This document shows positions 39,348 through 47,600 of a stretch of 64,000 nucleotides of DNA, piece after piece. Made by a program: the position numbers and the translations under genes. The stretch's first letter is position 1. Each line of letters begins with the position of its first letter. The notes beneath the pieces are model-generated. The model had not been told where the DNA came from. It did no database searches and saw only the letters and a program-made list of their open reading frames with translations. The stretch comes from a virus: IMG/VR virus record IMGVR_UViG_3300028275_000006, positions 148,543 through 212,542 of that record, one strand, 5' to 3'.

Positions 39348-39677
39348 TTATTTATCGGTATTGACCGATTTGCGACCTTTGACAAAGTCTTTGATGTCTC
39401 GAAGTTCCACCAAGACTTCACCAACATTGTCTCTAGTTTTATCCCACTGGTGTACTAGTTTGTTGATAACATATATTGCCCACCACCACCATATCACTGC
39501 TATGGCAAACATACTAGTCTCACCAAATACCATAGCCCTGGCAAAGAGAGTGTTGTCGCCAAATACCCATATAAAGAAAATGCCTGCAAGAGATACCAAG
39601 GGTAGTACTGCCGCTAACCATGCCCATATTTTAATTTGTTTAAGTGTTTTTATTCTGAAGTTGTTGAAGTCGTTCAT
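39348..39677 (-). CDS. Small membrane protein (109 aa)
   Basis: Two membrane helices (about 17-38 and 52-72, the latter including AVIWWWWAIYVI) are followed by a charged cytoplasmic tail (DKTRDNVGEVLVELRDIKDF). A GAGGC ribosome site precedes the start. No family is recognised. It lies beside another small membrane gene. Confidence 0.72.
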   Translation of the reverse strand: MNDFNNFRIKTLKQIKIWAWLAAVLPLVSLAGIFFIWVFGDNTLFARAMVFGETSMFAIAVIWWWWAIYVINKLVHQWDKTRDNVGEVLVELRDIKDFVKGRKSVNTDK

Positions 39678-39728
39678 TTTAATTGTGCCTCTATGAACAA
39701 TTATTTAATGTATTTTCCAGTCAAAAAA

Positions 39729-39750
39729 AAGCCCTAGATAAACTAGGGCC
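39729..39750 (-). terminator. Intrinsic terminator after the 39780 gene
   Basis: GCCCTAG-TTTAT-CTAGGGC on the minus strand is followed by eight T, a strong Rho-independent signal. Confidence 0.85.
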
Positions 39751-39779
39751 CTTCCTTCCCATCCCTGGGTTATTTGCTA

Positions 39780-40118
39780 TTAAGCGATTGTTAAACTAGA
39801 TGCTAAAGTAACAGTTGCACCGCTTAGGTCGTAACCGTTAACAGTACCCATTGCTTGGATACGTGCTTGTAGTGTTGTTGCATCTACAGCGTGACCATCA
39901 ACGATAACATGGATCTTGTCTGTTGCTGAATAGTACATTAAAGGTTGTACTTCACGAACTACTGCTTCAAGAGCTTGATCTACTTCACCTGCGCCGTCGC
40001 CATCTTGATCTGCTAGTGTTGCACCAGCATCGATAACGAATGCTTTTAATTGATATACTGAGTATACAGTACCTTGCACAAATTTTGTGCTACCATTATA
40101 ACGTGTTGTTGCTGACAT
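39780..40118 (-). CDS. Probable small virion structural protein (112 aa)
   Basis: The product (MSATTRYNGSTKFVQGTVYS) is Ala/Thr/Asp-rich and beta-strand-rich, with no Cys, signal or membrane helix. It stands as a single gene with a strong ribosome site (GAGGAG) and a strong terminator, a pattern usual for an abundant protein. A structural or decoration protein is the best guess; no family is recognised. Confidence 0.72.
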   Translation of the reverse strand: MSATTRYNGSTKFVQGTVYSVYQLKAFVIDAGATLADQDGDGAGEVDQALEAVVREVQPLMYYSATDKIHVIVDGHAVDATTLQARIQAMGTVNGYDLSGATVTLASSLTIA

Positions 40119-40206
40119 AATTTTTCTCCTCGTGTCATATGCCTATTACTCTATAGGACTTTTGTAATTTTATTTAGCCAAAAGGAGAAAAACCGGTGTC
40201 TATCGG

Positions 40207-40482
40207 TTAGTTTTCAGGATTATTTTTAGCGGCTCTGCGCTGTTCTTGAATTTTCTGTACTCCACGGCGGAATTTGCGTGGGTCACCTGTGCGTATAGCA
40301 TTAAGGAAACGGCGTTCTAGTTCTGCACTTTCTTCCTCATTGAACTGCTGGCGCACTAAACTTAGTAGATTAACTGCGCTGTCAATGATATTTTGACCTC
40401 TATTTTCTATTAGAAGTTCTGTATTTCTACTATTGCCTAAACTACTAAGTTCTTCTAAAATCGAACGTGTACGTTTTTTCAT
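40207..40482 (-). CDS. Hypothetical helical protein (91 aa)
   Basis: A charged helical protein (MKKRTRSILEELSSLGNSRN) with a basic C-terminus (RKFRRGVQKIQEQRRAAK). It recurs in my memory of T4-like aquatic phages as a small hypothetical. AGGAAACAGGG acts as ribosome site, and a -35/-10 pair lies at 40512-40540. DNA or RNA binding is possible from its charge. Confidence 0.72.
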   Translation of the reverse strand: MKKRTRSILEELSSLGNSRNTELLIENRGQNIIDSAVNLLSLVRQQFNEEESAELERRFLNAIRTGDPRKFRRGVQKIQEQRRAAKNNPEN

Positions 40483-40511
40483 AAGCCCTGTTTCCTGTTA
40501 TGTATTTACCT

Positions 40512-40540
40512 ATTATACATTAAAGATTTTGGAATTGCAA
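40512..40540 (-). promoter_or_regulatory. Sigma-70 type promoter
   Basis: TTGCAA (40535-40540) and TATAAT (40512-40517) are 17 bases apart on the minus strand, 30 bases before the 40482 start. Confidence 0.6.
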
Positions 40541-40575
40541 GAGTCAACGGAAGTATGTGGCACTGCGTTATATTG

Positions 40576-40583
40576 TATAAATA
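40576..40583 (+). promoter_or_regulatory. T4-like late promoter box (TATAAATA)
   Basis: Exact TATAAATA on the plus strand, 48 bases before the small gene at 40632. It probably serves the 40632-41893 rightward unit. Confidence 0.65.
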
Positions 40584-40631
40584 TATCAGTAGAAACCATG
40601 AGTTACTACACACATACACGGAGAATACAAA

Positions 40632-40742
40632 ATGTTCAAATTTATTGCTGACTTTTTAAAGTCGTTTCAAAAAGCGCGAGTAGCCGCACACTTCGCAAGA
40701 ATGGGTGATTACAAAGCCGCACAATCAATCTACAGAGATTAA
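40632..40742 (+). CDS. Very small protein (36 aa) at the head of a rightward operon
   Basis: A 36-codon frame (MFKFIADFLKSFQKARVAAH...) has a CGGAGAA ribosome site seven bases upstream and ends two bases before the next gene. The peptide is a basic amphipathic helix. Its own late promoter and tight coupling support it as real. Function unknown. Confidence 0.7.
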   Translation: MFKFIADFLKSFQKARVAAHFARMGDYKAAQSIYRD

Positions 40743-40744
40743 TA

Positions 40745-41317
40745 ATGTCTTACACTATCTATAAACTGCCGACTCACGAGTTCTATAGATATAGAACTCA
40801 CTTGTTAAGTCTCGACGACGAAACTAGATATCTACGATTTGGATTTCATATTCCAAATATAACAATTAATGAATTAGTTAATCGTTGGGAATTAAATTCG
40901 GATAAGCATAAAATATTTGCTATTGAAAACGATAACTTAGAAGTTGTTGCTGTAGCACATATCAGTCTAGAAGACGATCCAGCAGAACTAGCCTTTAGTG
41001 TTTTTAAAGAATGTCAAGGTCAAGGTATGGGCGATGCTCTAATGGCTCGTGCTATTGAATACTGTCAAAATCGTAATATCAAACACGGCTGTATGGTCTG
41101 TTTAGGTATCAATGACAAAATTAAAAGCCTGGCTAGAAAACACAATGTTCTTGTTAAAACAGAATACAGTGACAGCCACGGTGAAATAGAAATTCCAAAC
41201 CCTACTCCAGTTAGTCTATGGAAAGAGTACATGGAAGACAATTTTGCTAAGATAGACCATCTAGGCAAAACACAAAGGAAATTTGCTCAAATATTCAGAT
41301 TTCCGTTGCTTTTTTAA
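40745..41317 (+). CDS. GNAT-family N-acetyltransferase
   Basis: The 190-residue product has the GNAT core: VVAVAHISLEDDPAELAFSV then CQGQGMGDALMARAIEYCQ, in which Q-x-x-G-x-G/A binds acetyl-CoA. The substrate cannot be told from sequence. It starts two bases after the 36-aa gene. It could acetylate a host protein or a small molecule; GNAT genes are common accessory genes in large phages. Confidence 0.85.
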   Translation: MSYTIYKLPTHEFYRYRTHLLSLDDETRYLRFGFHIPNITINELVNRWELNSDKHKIFAIENDNLEVVAVAHISLEDDPAELAFSVFKECQGQGMGDALMARAIEYCQNRNIKHGCMVCLGINDKIKSLARKHNVLVKTEYSDSHGEIEIPNPTPVSLWKEYMEDNFAKIDHLGKTQRKFAQIFRFPLLF

Positions 41318-41341
41318 CAGAAGGCATATATACTATAGATT

Positions 41342-41359
41342 ACTAGCAAGGTGCTAGTT
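41342..41359. terminator. Small hairpin between two rightward genes
   Basis: ACTAGC-AAGGT-GCTAGT forms a six-base-pair hairpin without a clear T-run. It lies between the GNAT gene and the 41391 gene and may be a weak terminator or mRNA-end stabiliser. Confidence 0.35.
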
Positions 41360-41390
41360 AATCGTAACATACACACACAAGGAGAAAATT

Positions 41391-41597
41391 ATGTTTACAC
41401 CAGACTTTTACATCGACGGCGTTCAAAACGCTAAAAAGCAAATCGTTAATACATTTATCACTAACGATTCATTCAAAAAAGAACTTATCAAACTAGTTGA
41501 TGCACAGACTGAGTTTGCCAAGGGTCAAGTTAAAACTACTCTAGCAATCGCAGAAGCATTCGTTAAGAACGCATCAGCCGCTGTTTACACTAAGTAA
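41391..41597 (+). CDS. Small phasin-like protein (68 aa)
   Basis: A short amphipathic helical protein (MFTPDFYIDGVQNAKKQ...) whose segment LVDAQTEFAKGQVKTTLA has the look of phasins, the surface proteins of polyhydroxyalkanoate granules. The likeness is weak and this copy is shorter than typical phasins. AAGGAGAAAATT is a strong ribosome site. If it is a phasin, the host would be a granule-forming bacterium. Treat as tentative. Confidence 0.65.
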   Translation: MFTPDFYIDGVQNAKKQIVNTFITNDSFKKELIKLVDAQTEFAKGQVKTTLAIAEAFVKNASAAVYTK

Positions 41598-41626
41598 TCA
41601 TTAATTAACACACACAGGAGAAAATT

Positions 41627-41893
41627 ATGAGTGATTTAACACCAAAACTACCAGAAGTAAAATTCAACAAAAACGGTTATGAAATTCGTACTGACATACT
41701 AGCAATGGCTAAAGACTTAGTTAGCCAAGACTTCCATGTGAAGTTTCAAGGTTGGGAAATGACTGCTACTCGTGATGAGAAGACAGGTCAGATTGTTAGC
41801 AAAGTAGATATGCCAGAGTTTCCAGGACTTGAGAAAGTTTTAGAAGCCGCTGAAAAGATGTACGCTTTTGTTAATACTGGCGCAAAGAAATAA
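41627..41893 (+). CDS. Hypothetical protein (88 aa) of T4-like aquatic phages
   Basis: The sequence LPEVKFNKNGYEIRTDILAMAKDLV is familiar from small proteins of aquatic T4-like phages without known function. It is soluble, with a beta hairpin (FQGWEMTATRDEKTGQIV) and a C-terminal helix. A strong ribosome site (CAGGAGAAAATT) nearly identical to that of 41391 precedes it, so the two may be expressed at similar levels. A bidirectional terminator follows. Confidence 0.75.
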   Translation: MSDLTPKLPEVKFNKNGYEIRTDILAMAKDLVSQDFHVKFQGWEMTATRDEKTGQIVSKVDMPEFPGLEKVLEAAEKMYAFVNTGAKK

Positions 41894-41932
41894 TAATTAT
41901 TATATTAATCCCATAGGGAAATTATAGAAAAT

Positions 41933-41960
41933 AAAAAAGGACTCTTCGGAGTCCTTTTTT
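41933..41960. terminator. Bidirectional intrinsic terminator between convergent genes
   Basis: AAAAAAGGACTC-TTCG-GAGTCCTTTTTT is a near-perfect palindrome with T-runs on both strands, ending both the 41627 gene (+) and the 41959 gene (-). Confidence 0.95.
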
Positions 41961-43371
41961 ATACTTGAGCGGCAAATATTGTGCCGCCTATCTTTTCGCC
42001 GCCAGCGGCTATCATCTTATCTCTAAATCCAATGTTAGTGCCTGCACCGTAGGCCGCACTAGAAGCCGCTGTAAAGTATTTGAGATTTGTTGGAACTTGC
42101 GGAAGAATATTAATTGCGCCATCTACAATGTTAGCCAATTGTCTATCAGTTGGGCCACGTGTAAAGTTAGCACTTGGGCCCGGATCAAATCTTGTACCAG
42201 TAACTGCTTGGAACTGATTTGGAGCTCTTAACACACTGATAACATTGTCGCCCCAATTACCTGTGCGTGTTCTGTTTAGGATAACGCCCATAACATAGGC
42301 TTGTTCTTTACTGTTATTGCTTGCTTCAGCAGTTGTAGCACGTAACAAGTAATTCCATTCTTTGTCGTCCATTGGACGTCCTAGATACTTTTCTGCTGTT
42401 GCTCTTGCCTTTTGCGTACTCTCGGTGCTAGTTAAGGCTGCAACTTCTTCAGCACCTCTGCTATAGTCTAATGACTTAACATCCTTGTTAGTACTCTTTG
42501 TTAAAGTAGCCAATACTTCAGGCTTGGCTTTGAGCATGGCGTTCATTTTATCCGCAGTTTGCTGATTAACAATTCCTGTTGCTTCTAAGCCATTCTTCTC
42601 TTGGAAGGTTTTGATAGCACCTGTTGTTTCTTTACCTTGAATCCCATCAACACCATATTTAGGTAAAGGTACGCCCAATGCTTCTAATGCCTTTTGTGCA
42701 TCTGCAATTAATGGGCCACGTTTGCCGTCTGGAACTTCTACACTAAATGGAACTGCCGTAGCATCTTTTTCTTTATTGTCTGCTGTATCTTTACTAGCAG
42801 GTGCGGCAATAGAAGAACCTGCTTGAAATAGTTTACTGTATCCGTTAAACGGGTGTATGCCATCGCCCTTGGCTATGTTTGGATCAAAGGTGTTTAGTGA
42901 ACCTAAAAACTTTGCTCCTGCGCCTGCGGCAATGCCGGATAGTTTTTGATTTGCGCCTGTGTAATCTACAGTCCATTGTTTACCATTAGTAAACTTTGTA
43001 GGCTTTTGCAAAGGTGTTTTGCCATCAGCAACACCAACTAGTGCTACCGATGCTCCTGCATCTTTTAACGCTTTAATCTGTTGACTAATTGGACCAAAGT
43101 TTTCCGATTGAATCTGTGTTCCGTCTTCTGTTTCTACTTTACCACTGTTAGCGGCTCCACTACTTAAAATAACAATAGCACCTTTTGCTTTGCCACTTTT
43201 AACAAAGGGCGTTACAAGATTTTGTAGAACAAATGTAGTGTTTTTTCCAGGATTAGTGTATTCTTTGCTAACGCCACCGGCGCCAGCAATGCCATTGGCA
43301 ATACTGTCTCCAATTACGTAAACGTTGGATTTTGATTCAAAAAGTTTGGATAAGAATTCTTTGGCTCTCAT
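41959..43371 (-). CDS. Capsid-targeted SGNH hydrolase + peptidoglycan-binding + SleB hydrolase
   Basis: A 470-residue protein beginning MRAKEFLSKLFESKS (shared capsid-targeting peptide; LFE cleavage site). Then: an SGNH-type hydrolase domain (about 16-190) with YVIGDSIANG (GDS) and GDGIHPFNGYSK (D-x-x-H); a peptidoglycan-binding domain (about 215-275, YGVDGIQGKETTGAIKTFQ); and a C-terminal SleB-type wall-hydrolase domain (about 325-470, TAEASNNSKEQAYVMGVILNRT). The order suggests a protein that binds the cell wall, removes acyl groups and cuts glycan during DNA entry. A CATAAATA box ends six bases before the ATG. Confidence 0.82.
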   Translation of the reverse strand: MRAKEFLSKLFESKSNVYVIGDSIANGIAGAGGVSKEYTNPGKNTTFVLQNLVTPFVKSGKAKGAIVILSSGAANSGKVETEDGTQIQSENFGPISQQIKALKDAGASVALVGVADGKTPLQKPTKFTNGKQWTVDYTGANQKLSGIAAGAGAKFLGSLNTFDPNIAKGDGIHPFNGYSKLFQAGSSIAAPASKDTADNKEKDATAVPFSVEVPDGKRGPLIADAQKALEALGVPLPKYGVDGIQGKETTGAIKTFQEKNGLEATGIVNQQTADKMNAMLKAKPEVLATLTKSTNKDVKSLDYSRGAEEVAALTSTESTQKARATAEKYLGRPMDDKEWNYLLRATTAEASNNSKEQAYVMGVILNRTRTGNWGDNVISVLRAPNQFQAVTGTRFDPGPSANFTRGPTDRQLANIVDGAINILPQVPTNLKYFTAASSAAYGAGTNIGFRDKMIAAGGEKIGGTIFAAQV

Positions 43372-43376
43372 AGTCT

Positions 43377-43384
43377 TATTTATG
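43377..43384 (-). promoter_or_regulatory. T4-like late promoter box (CATAAATA), leaderless arrangement
   Basis: The box ends at 43377; a T4-type late start six bases on is 43371, the A of the ATG of the SGNH/SleB gene. Confidence 0.55.
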
Positions 43385-43462
43385 TAAACTTCTCTGTTGG
43401 GTTAGGCGTTATTATATTATAGCACTTAAAAAGGTGGATTACTATGTTGATGAGGACCAATT

Positions 43463-43828
43463 ATGAAACGCTTAGTAGTATTCATTGCGTTGACAACAAG
43501 TTTGACATTAAGCCTGGCAAATACGAGCTTGAAAAACCCGACCCATTCAGTCTCCGTTGCCCAACACCCGACTGTGATACGAAGCGCACAGGTCCGTGTA
43601 AATCTACCGAAAATCCAAAAACCTAAGATATTTGTTGGACATCCACATAAAATCTTTGTCTCTGATTGGGACGGAGATTTCCTAGAAATTGATGATGTTA
43701 TCACCAGTTATCGTCGTAGGGATTTAAACAAGATTGAACACGAAGACGGTATCAGTGATAATGTTCGTTGGCGATTGTTTTTAGCTCGCCAACTAGCATT
43801 ACTCAAATATAGACAAATTTACAGTTAA
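43463..43828 (+). CDS. Secreted hypothetical protein (121 aa)
   Basis: The N-terminus MKRLVVFIALTTSLTLSLA is a Sec signal peptide. The mature part is basic, with IFVSDWDGDFLEIDDV and a C-terminal RRDLNKIEHEDG. The start at 43463 has GAGGACC eight bases upstream; the frame at 43444 is only a shadow. Its end overlaps the convergent secreted-nuclease gene by four bases. Function unknown; it may be an envelope factor. Confidence 0.7.
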   Translation: MKRLVVFIALTTSLTLSLANTSLKNPTHSVSVAQHPTVIRSAQVRVNLPKIQKPKIFVGHPHKIFVSDWDGDFLEIDDVITSYRRRDLNKIEHEDGISDNVRWRLFLARQLALLKYRQIYS

Positions 43829-44634
43829 TCTGCTTTGCCGCACTTAGCACGTTTAGCATTAGTTAACGCACCGTAGTCCACAGGCCATTCTTGTCCAGGT
43901 TGTAGTTCTTTTGCGTTAGCAGGATACTTGAATGTAACGCCTGCTTGTTGTTGTATTTGTGCTACTGGTACACGGAACTTGGTCAAGTCGTTGCCAAGAT
44001 TAACATATGGTTTAGTGTGTGGGAAAGCCCAACCAGCAATAGCACCTGTTTGTTGATCAATAACAATCTTGTAGTAGCCATGTGGAACAATAACGCCATT
44101 GCCAATTACACCGTCACCAGCGCCATAAAATGCTCCAACGTATATTGTAAACGGACGATTCTGCTGTACCGCCCACCCACGTACTGAAGTTTCCAGTAGT
44201 TTCCAAATTCCACGATTTAAACTGCCGTGTTGTGGATACATATTGGTCATTAGGAAACTCTCATACTCCACGATCTGTGACCAACTTAGGTCACCATCGG
44301 GAGCGGCATGTCCTTTGTCGTAGCCTGTGCCTGCGTAGTCATTAGGAGTAGCACCCCCAGGAACTGACTGATCCGCAACGAATGCGTTCGTACGTGGAAA
44401 GCATCCTAAAGCATTTTGTGGAAGTAATGTGTATGCTACATAAGCAGGAATCTTAACAGGAGCATCGTATGCTACTAGATATGCTTCGCGGCAAATTGGA
44501 GCAACTTGTCGTTGTGTTTGAGCAAAGCCGTAAGGACTGTGTACTTGACAGGCTTGTACTGGTAGTGGAGCACGTTGTTCCCAGGCAAACACTTGGGTTG
44601 AAACAAACGCTAACAATAATAATAACTTCTTCAT
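43825..44634 (-). CDS. Secreted DNA/RNA non-specific endonuclease (NucA-like)
   Basis: A 269-residue beta-beta-alpha metal nuclease with a signal peptide (MKKLLLLLAFVSTQVFA). The DRGH motif appears as DKGH (106-109), and the metal-binding Asn helix is NMYPQHGSLNRGIW (131-144). The Arg-to-Lys change in DKGH is unusual. It degrades nucleic acid in the periplasm or outside the cell. It could destroy competing phage DNA entering the cell, scavenge nucleotides or thin extracellular DNA. An AAGGAT ribosome site precedes it. Confidence 0.87.
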   Translation of the reverse strand: MKKLLLLLAFVSTQVFAWEQRAPLPVQACQVHSPYGFAQTQRQVAPICREAYLVAYDAPVKIPAYVAYTLLPQNALGCFPRTNAFVADQSVPGGATPNDYAGTGYDKGHAAPDGDLSWSQIVEYESFLMTNMYPQHGSLNRGIWKLLETSVRGWAVQQNRPFTIYVGAFYGAGDGVIGNGVIVPHGYYKIVIDQQTGAIAGWAFPHTKPYVNLGNDLTKFRVPVAQIQQQAGVTFKYPANAKELQPGQEWPVDYGALTNAKRAKCGKAD

Positions 44635-44667
44635 AATAATCCTTAGTAATTAAGTGCTATTATTTAG

Positions 44668-47600
44668 TTATCGAGCGATCTCTGTAATACGAAGTGTTAG
44701 TGCTGTTGATGAATTTGTAACGGTTATGCTATCGTCCGCTGAGTCTCTACGAACACCAACGGTAATAGTCTTTGCTGTGGTACTTGAATTTGTATATCTA
44801 CCCGTTAGCGGAAATAAATTACCTGTTCTACCGCTTTCATTACTTCTTGTCATTTGACGAGCGTAGACTATTTCAGAACCATCTACTTTGATACGAGAAA
44901 AATAACTGTCTGTACCAGCACCACCACTATCTGATGCCGCTCTATAGTCTGCCACGTGAACGTGTATGATCAAGTAACTTGAATTGCTGGTCGGTGTATA
45001 ACTGTAGGTAAGAAGATCTGTGTCGCTGGTGCTAGTAGCCACTGTAGTATTATTAACAGTAAACTCGCTGTTGTTCAACATAGTATCTTTGATGACTTGT
45101 CCAGCTCTCCAAGCACCTGCTTGTATAAATCCAGTAGTGGCCAAGTTACCTGTAGTATCTACAGCCATCTTTACTGCGCCGCCACTTTCATTTAGGTTGT
45201 TAGTCACACGGAACAGTTGTCCGCTTAGGACAGTGAATGACCCGTTGTAACTATCAACAGCCCAGTTATTATTGTTGGCATAATACATCAACACACCCGG
45301 AGTGTCTGTAGTGCCGTTGTCTAGGGCAATATCACCAGTGCCCAGTGTTTTGGTGTATGTACCAGTGCCCGCTTTAACAGCACTGGCAATGTTTGTAGTG
45401 CCACTGCTGTTGCCAATGTTTAGAGTAGTTGCGGCACCTGCAAAGTTAACGGTAGTTGCTGTTGTGTTAAAGATATTAGCACTAGTGTTTCCGGTTAATA
45501 AATTCTGTGCTGTAACATCGCCGGTACTGGTAGAGAACCCGCCGGCATAGATAGTGCCAACTGAGTTGATACCGCCACCAAGATATATGTTACCAGCAAC
45601 ACCTACACCACCAGATACTTTCAATGCTCCAGTTGTTGTGTTTGCGCTGTTAGTAGTATCTGTAATGCTAACTGCACCACTAGATGTTAAACCAGTTAAT
45701 GTTCCTACACTAGTCAAACTACTGTTTACCACAGTAGATTTTAATGTTACGCCAGTTAGAGTATCTGCGGCTGCTGTAACGGTAATGTTTGCGCTACCAT
45801 TAAAACTTACACCGTTAATATTACGAGCAGTTTGTAGAGTAGTTGCTGTAGTAGCATTACCAGTATAGGCTGTTGTTTGTACAGTACTATCTGGGAATGT
45901 TATCTGTCCAGCCTTGTCAAATACCCAAGTCTTGATAGACCTTACACTTGCTGTTCCTGATGACACATAAAGAGTAACACCTGAAGTATCAGTTGTTACA
46001 TAACTGTCAAAAGGAAGTCCTGCTCCAATAGTAGTGGCTTTCCAATACAAATTAGAACTAGATGTATCACCACTGCTCTTTACGCCAATACTGTTAGTGC
46101 CGCTGTCAAGAGTATTACTAGGCAGAGTTGTGGTTCCATCGTTGTTAAACTTCCATTCATAGTATGGTGCTGGGCCGCCTGTTTGGATTGTTAAACCAGT
46201 TGCTTGTCTAAATGTATTTGTGTTAGATAAGATTAAACTGCCGGCGCCATCAAAGCCTAACGAACTAGTAAAGCCACTGGCTTTGATACTGTTGACTTCA
46301 ATAGTAGCACTAGAGCCTAGACTAATACTTGTACCGTTAACTGTGACTGCGCTGTTGGCTAGTTTGCTGTTGGCTATTGATCCAGCCAACATAGTATTAG
46401 TTACTGTACCTGTGTCACCAGTTGTTATCACTGTACCAGTTGTTGCTGGCATTGTGATAGTAGTTGTACCAGCAGCCGCACTTGCTTTCAATACAGTAGT
46501 GCCACTTGTTGATCCGTTGAATGTAGCACCAGTACCACCTATGGTTGGTAATGTCAGCGTTTTGTTAGTCAGTGTCTCACTGCCCGCCAGTGTAGCAAAA
46601 TCTCCATCAGTCAGTGCTGAGTTAAACTGAGCAGTGGTTCCGCTGACTGTATTAGAACCTAGAGCAATAGTTTTGTTGGTTAGTGTTTGGCTACCAGTTA
46701 GGGTTGCTACTGTTGAATCAATAGCGATAGTAACTGCTGAACTACCGTTATAAGTTGTGCCGCTTAATCCTGTGCCAATAGTTAAGGCATTTAAGTTACT
46801 GCCCAGACTTACACCAGATATAGTGCTGTTGGCTAGTTTAGCATTGGCGATTGATCCTGCTAACATTGTATTTGTAACAGTACCAGTATCACCTGTAGTA
46901 ACTACTGTGCCTGTAGTTGCTGGTAAAGTAATAGTTGTAGTACCTGCGGCTGCTGATGCTTTTACTACTGTAGTACCACTTGAGCTGCCGTTGAACGTAG
47001 CGCCAGTACCACCTATCGTTGGTAGTGTTAATGTCTTGTTGGTTAATGTTTCAGCACCAGTTAGAGTAGCATAGCCACTGTCGTTAGTCAGTTGGCTAAC
47101 GTTAGTTGGAACTGTAGGAGCACCAGTTAACTTACTGTAGGCAAGACTTGTTATCCAGGCAGGGTTAGCATACGATCCTGTTGAGTATAATCCGTTGGTA
47201 ACTGTTGCCGCATTACCATCAATGCTTACACCAGTTAGTGTTTGGCTAGCACTTAGTCTTGTAAAGTCTAAACTGGTTGTGCCAATATAAGCACTAGAGT
47301 AGATAGTTGGCTTGTTTGTTAAGTCTGTGTAACTGCCACTAAACAATGTAGGTGTACCAGTTAGTTTGCTGTAGGCTAGGCTTGTTATCCACGCAGGGTT
47401 ACTGTATGTTCCTGTAGTGTAGACTCCATCAGTTACTGTACCGGCATTGCCATCAATGCTTACACCTGTTAAAGTTTGGCTAGCACTTGTTCTGTTTAGT
47501 GCTATGCTGGTTGTACCAATGTAGTGCGTGTCTGCTCGTAGGGCTACGGTTGAGTCTACAGCGATAGTAACTGCGGTACTACCATCAAAACTTGTACCAC

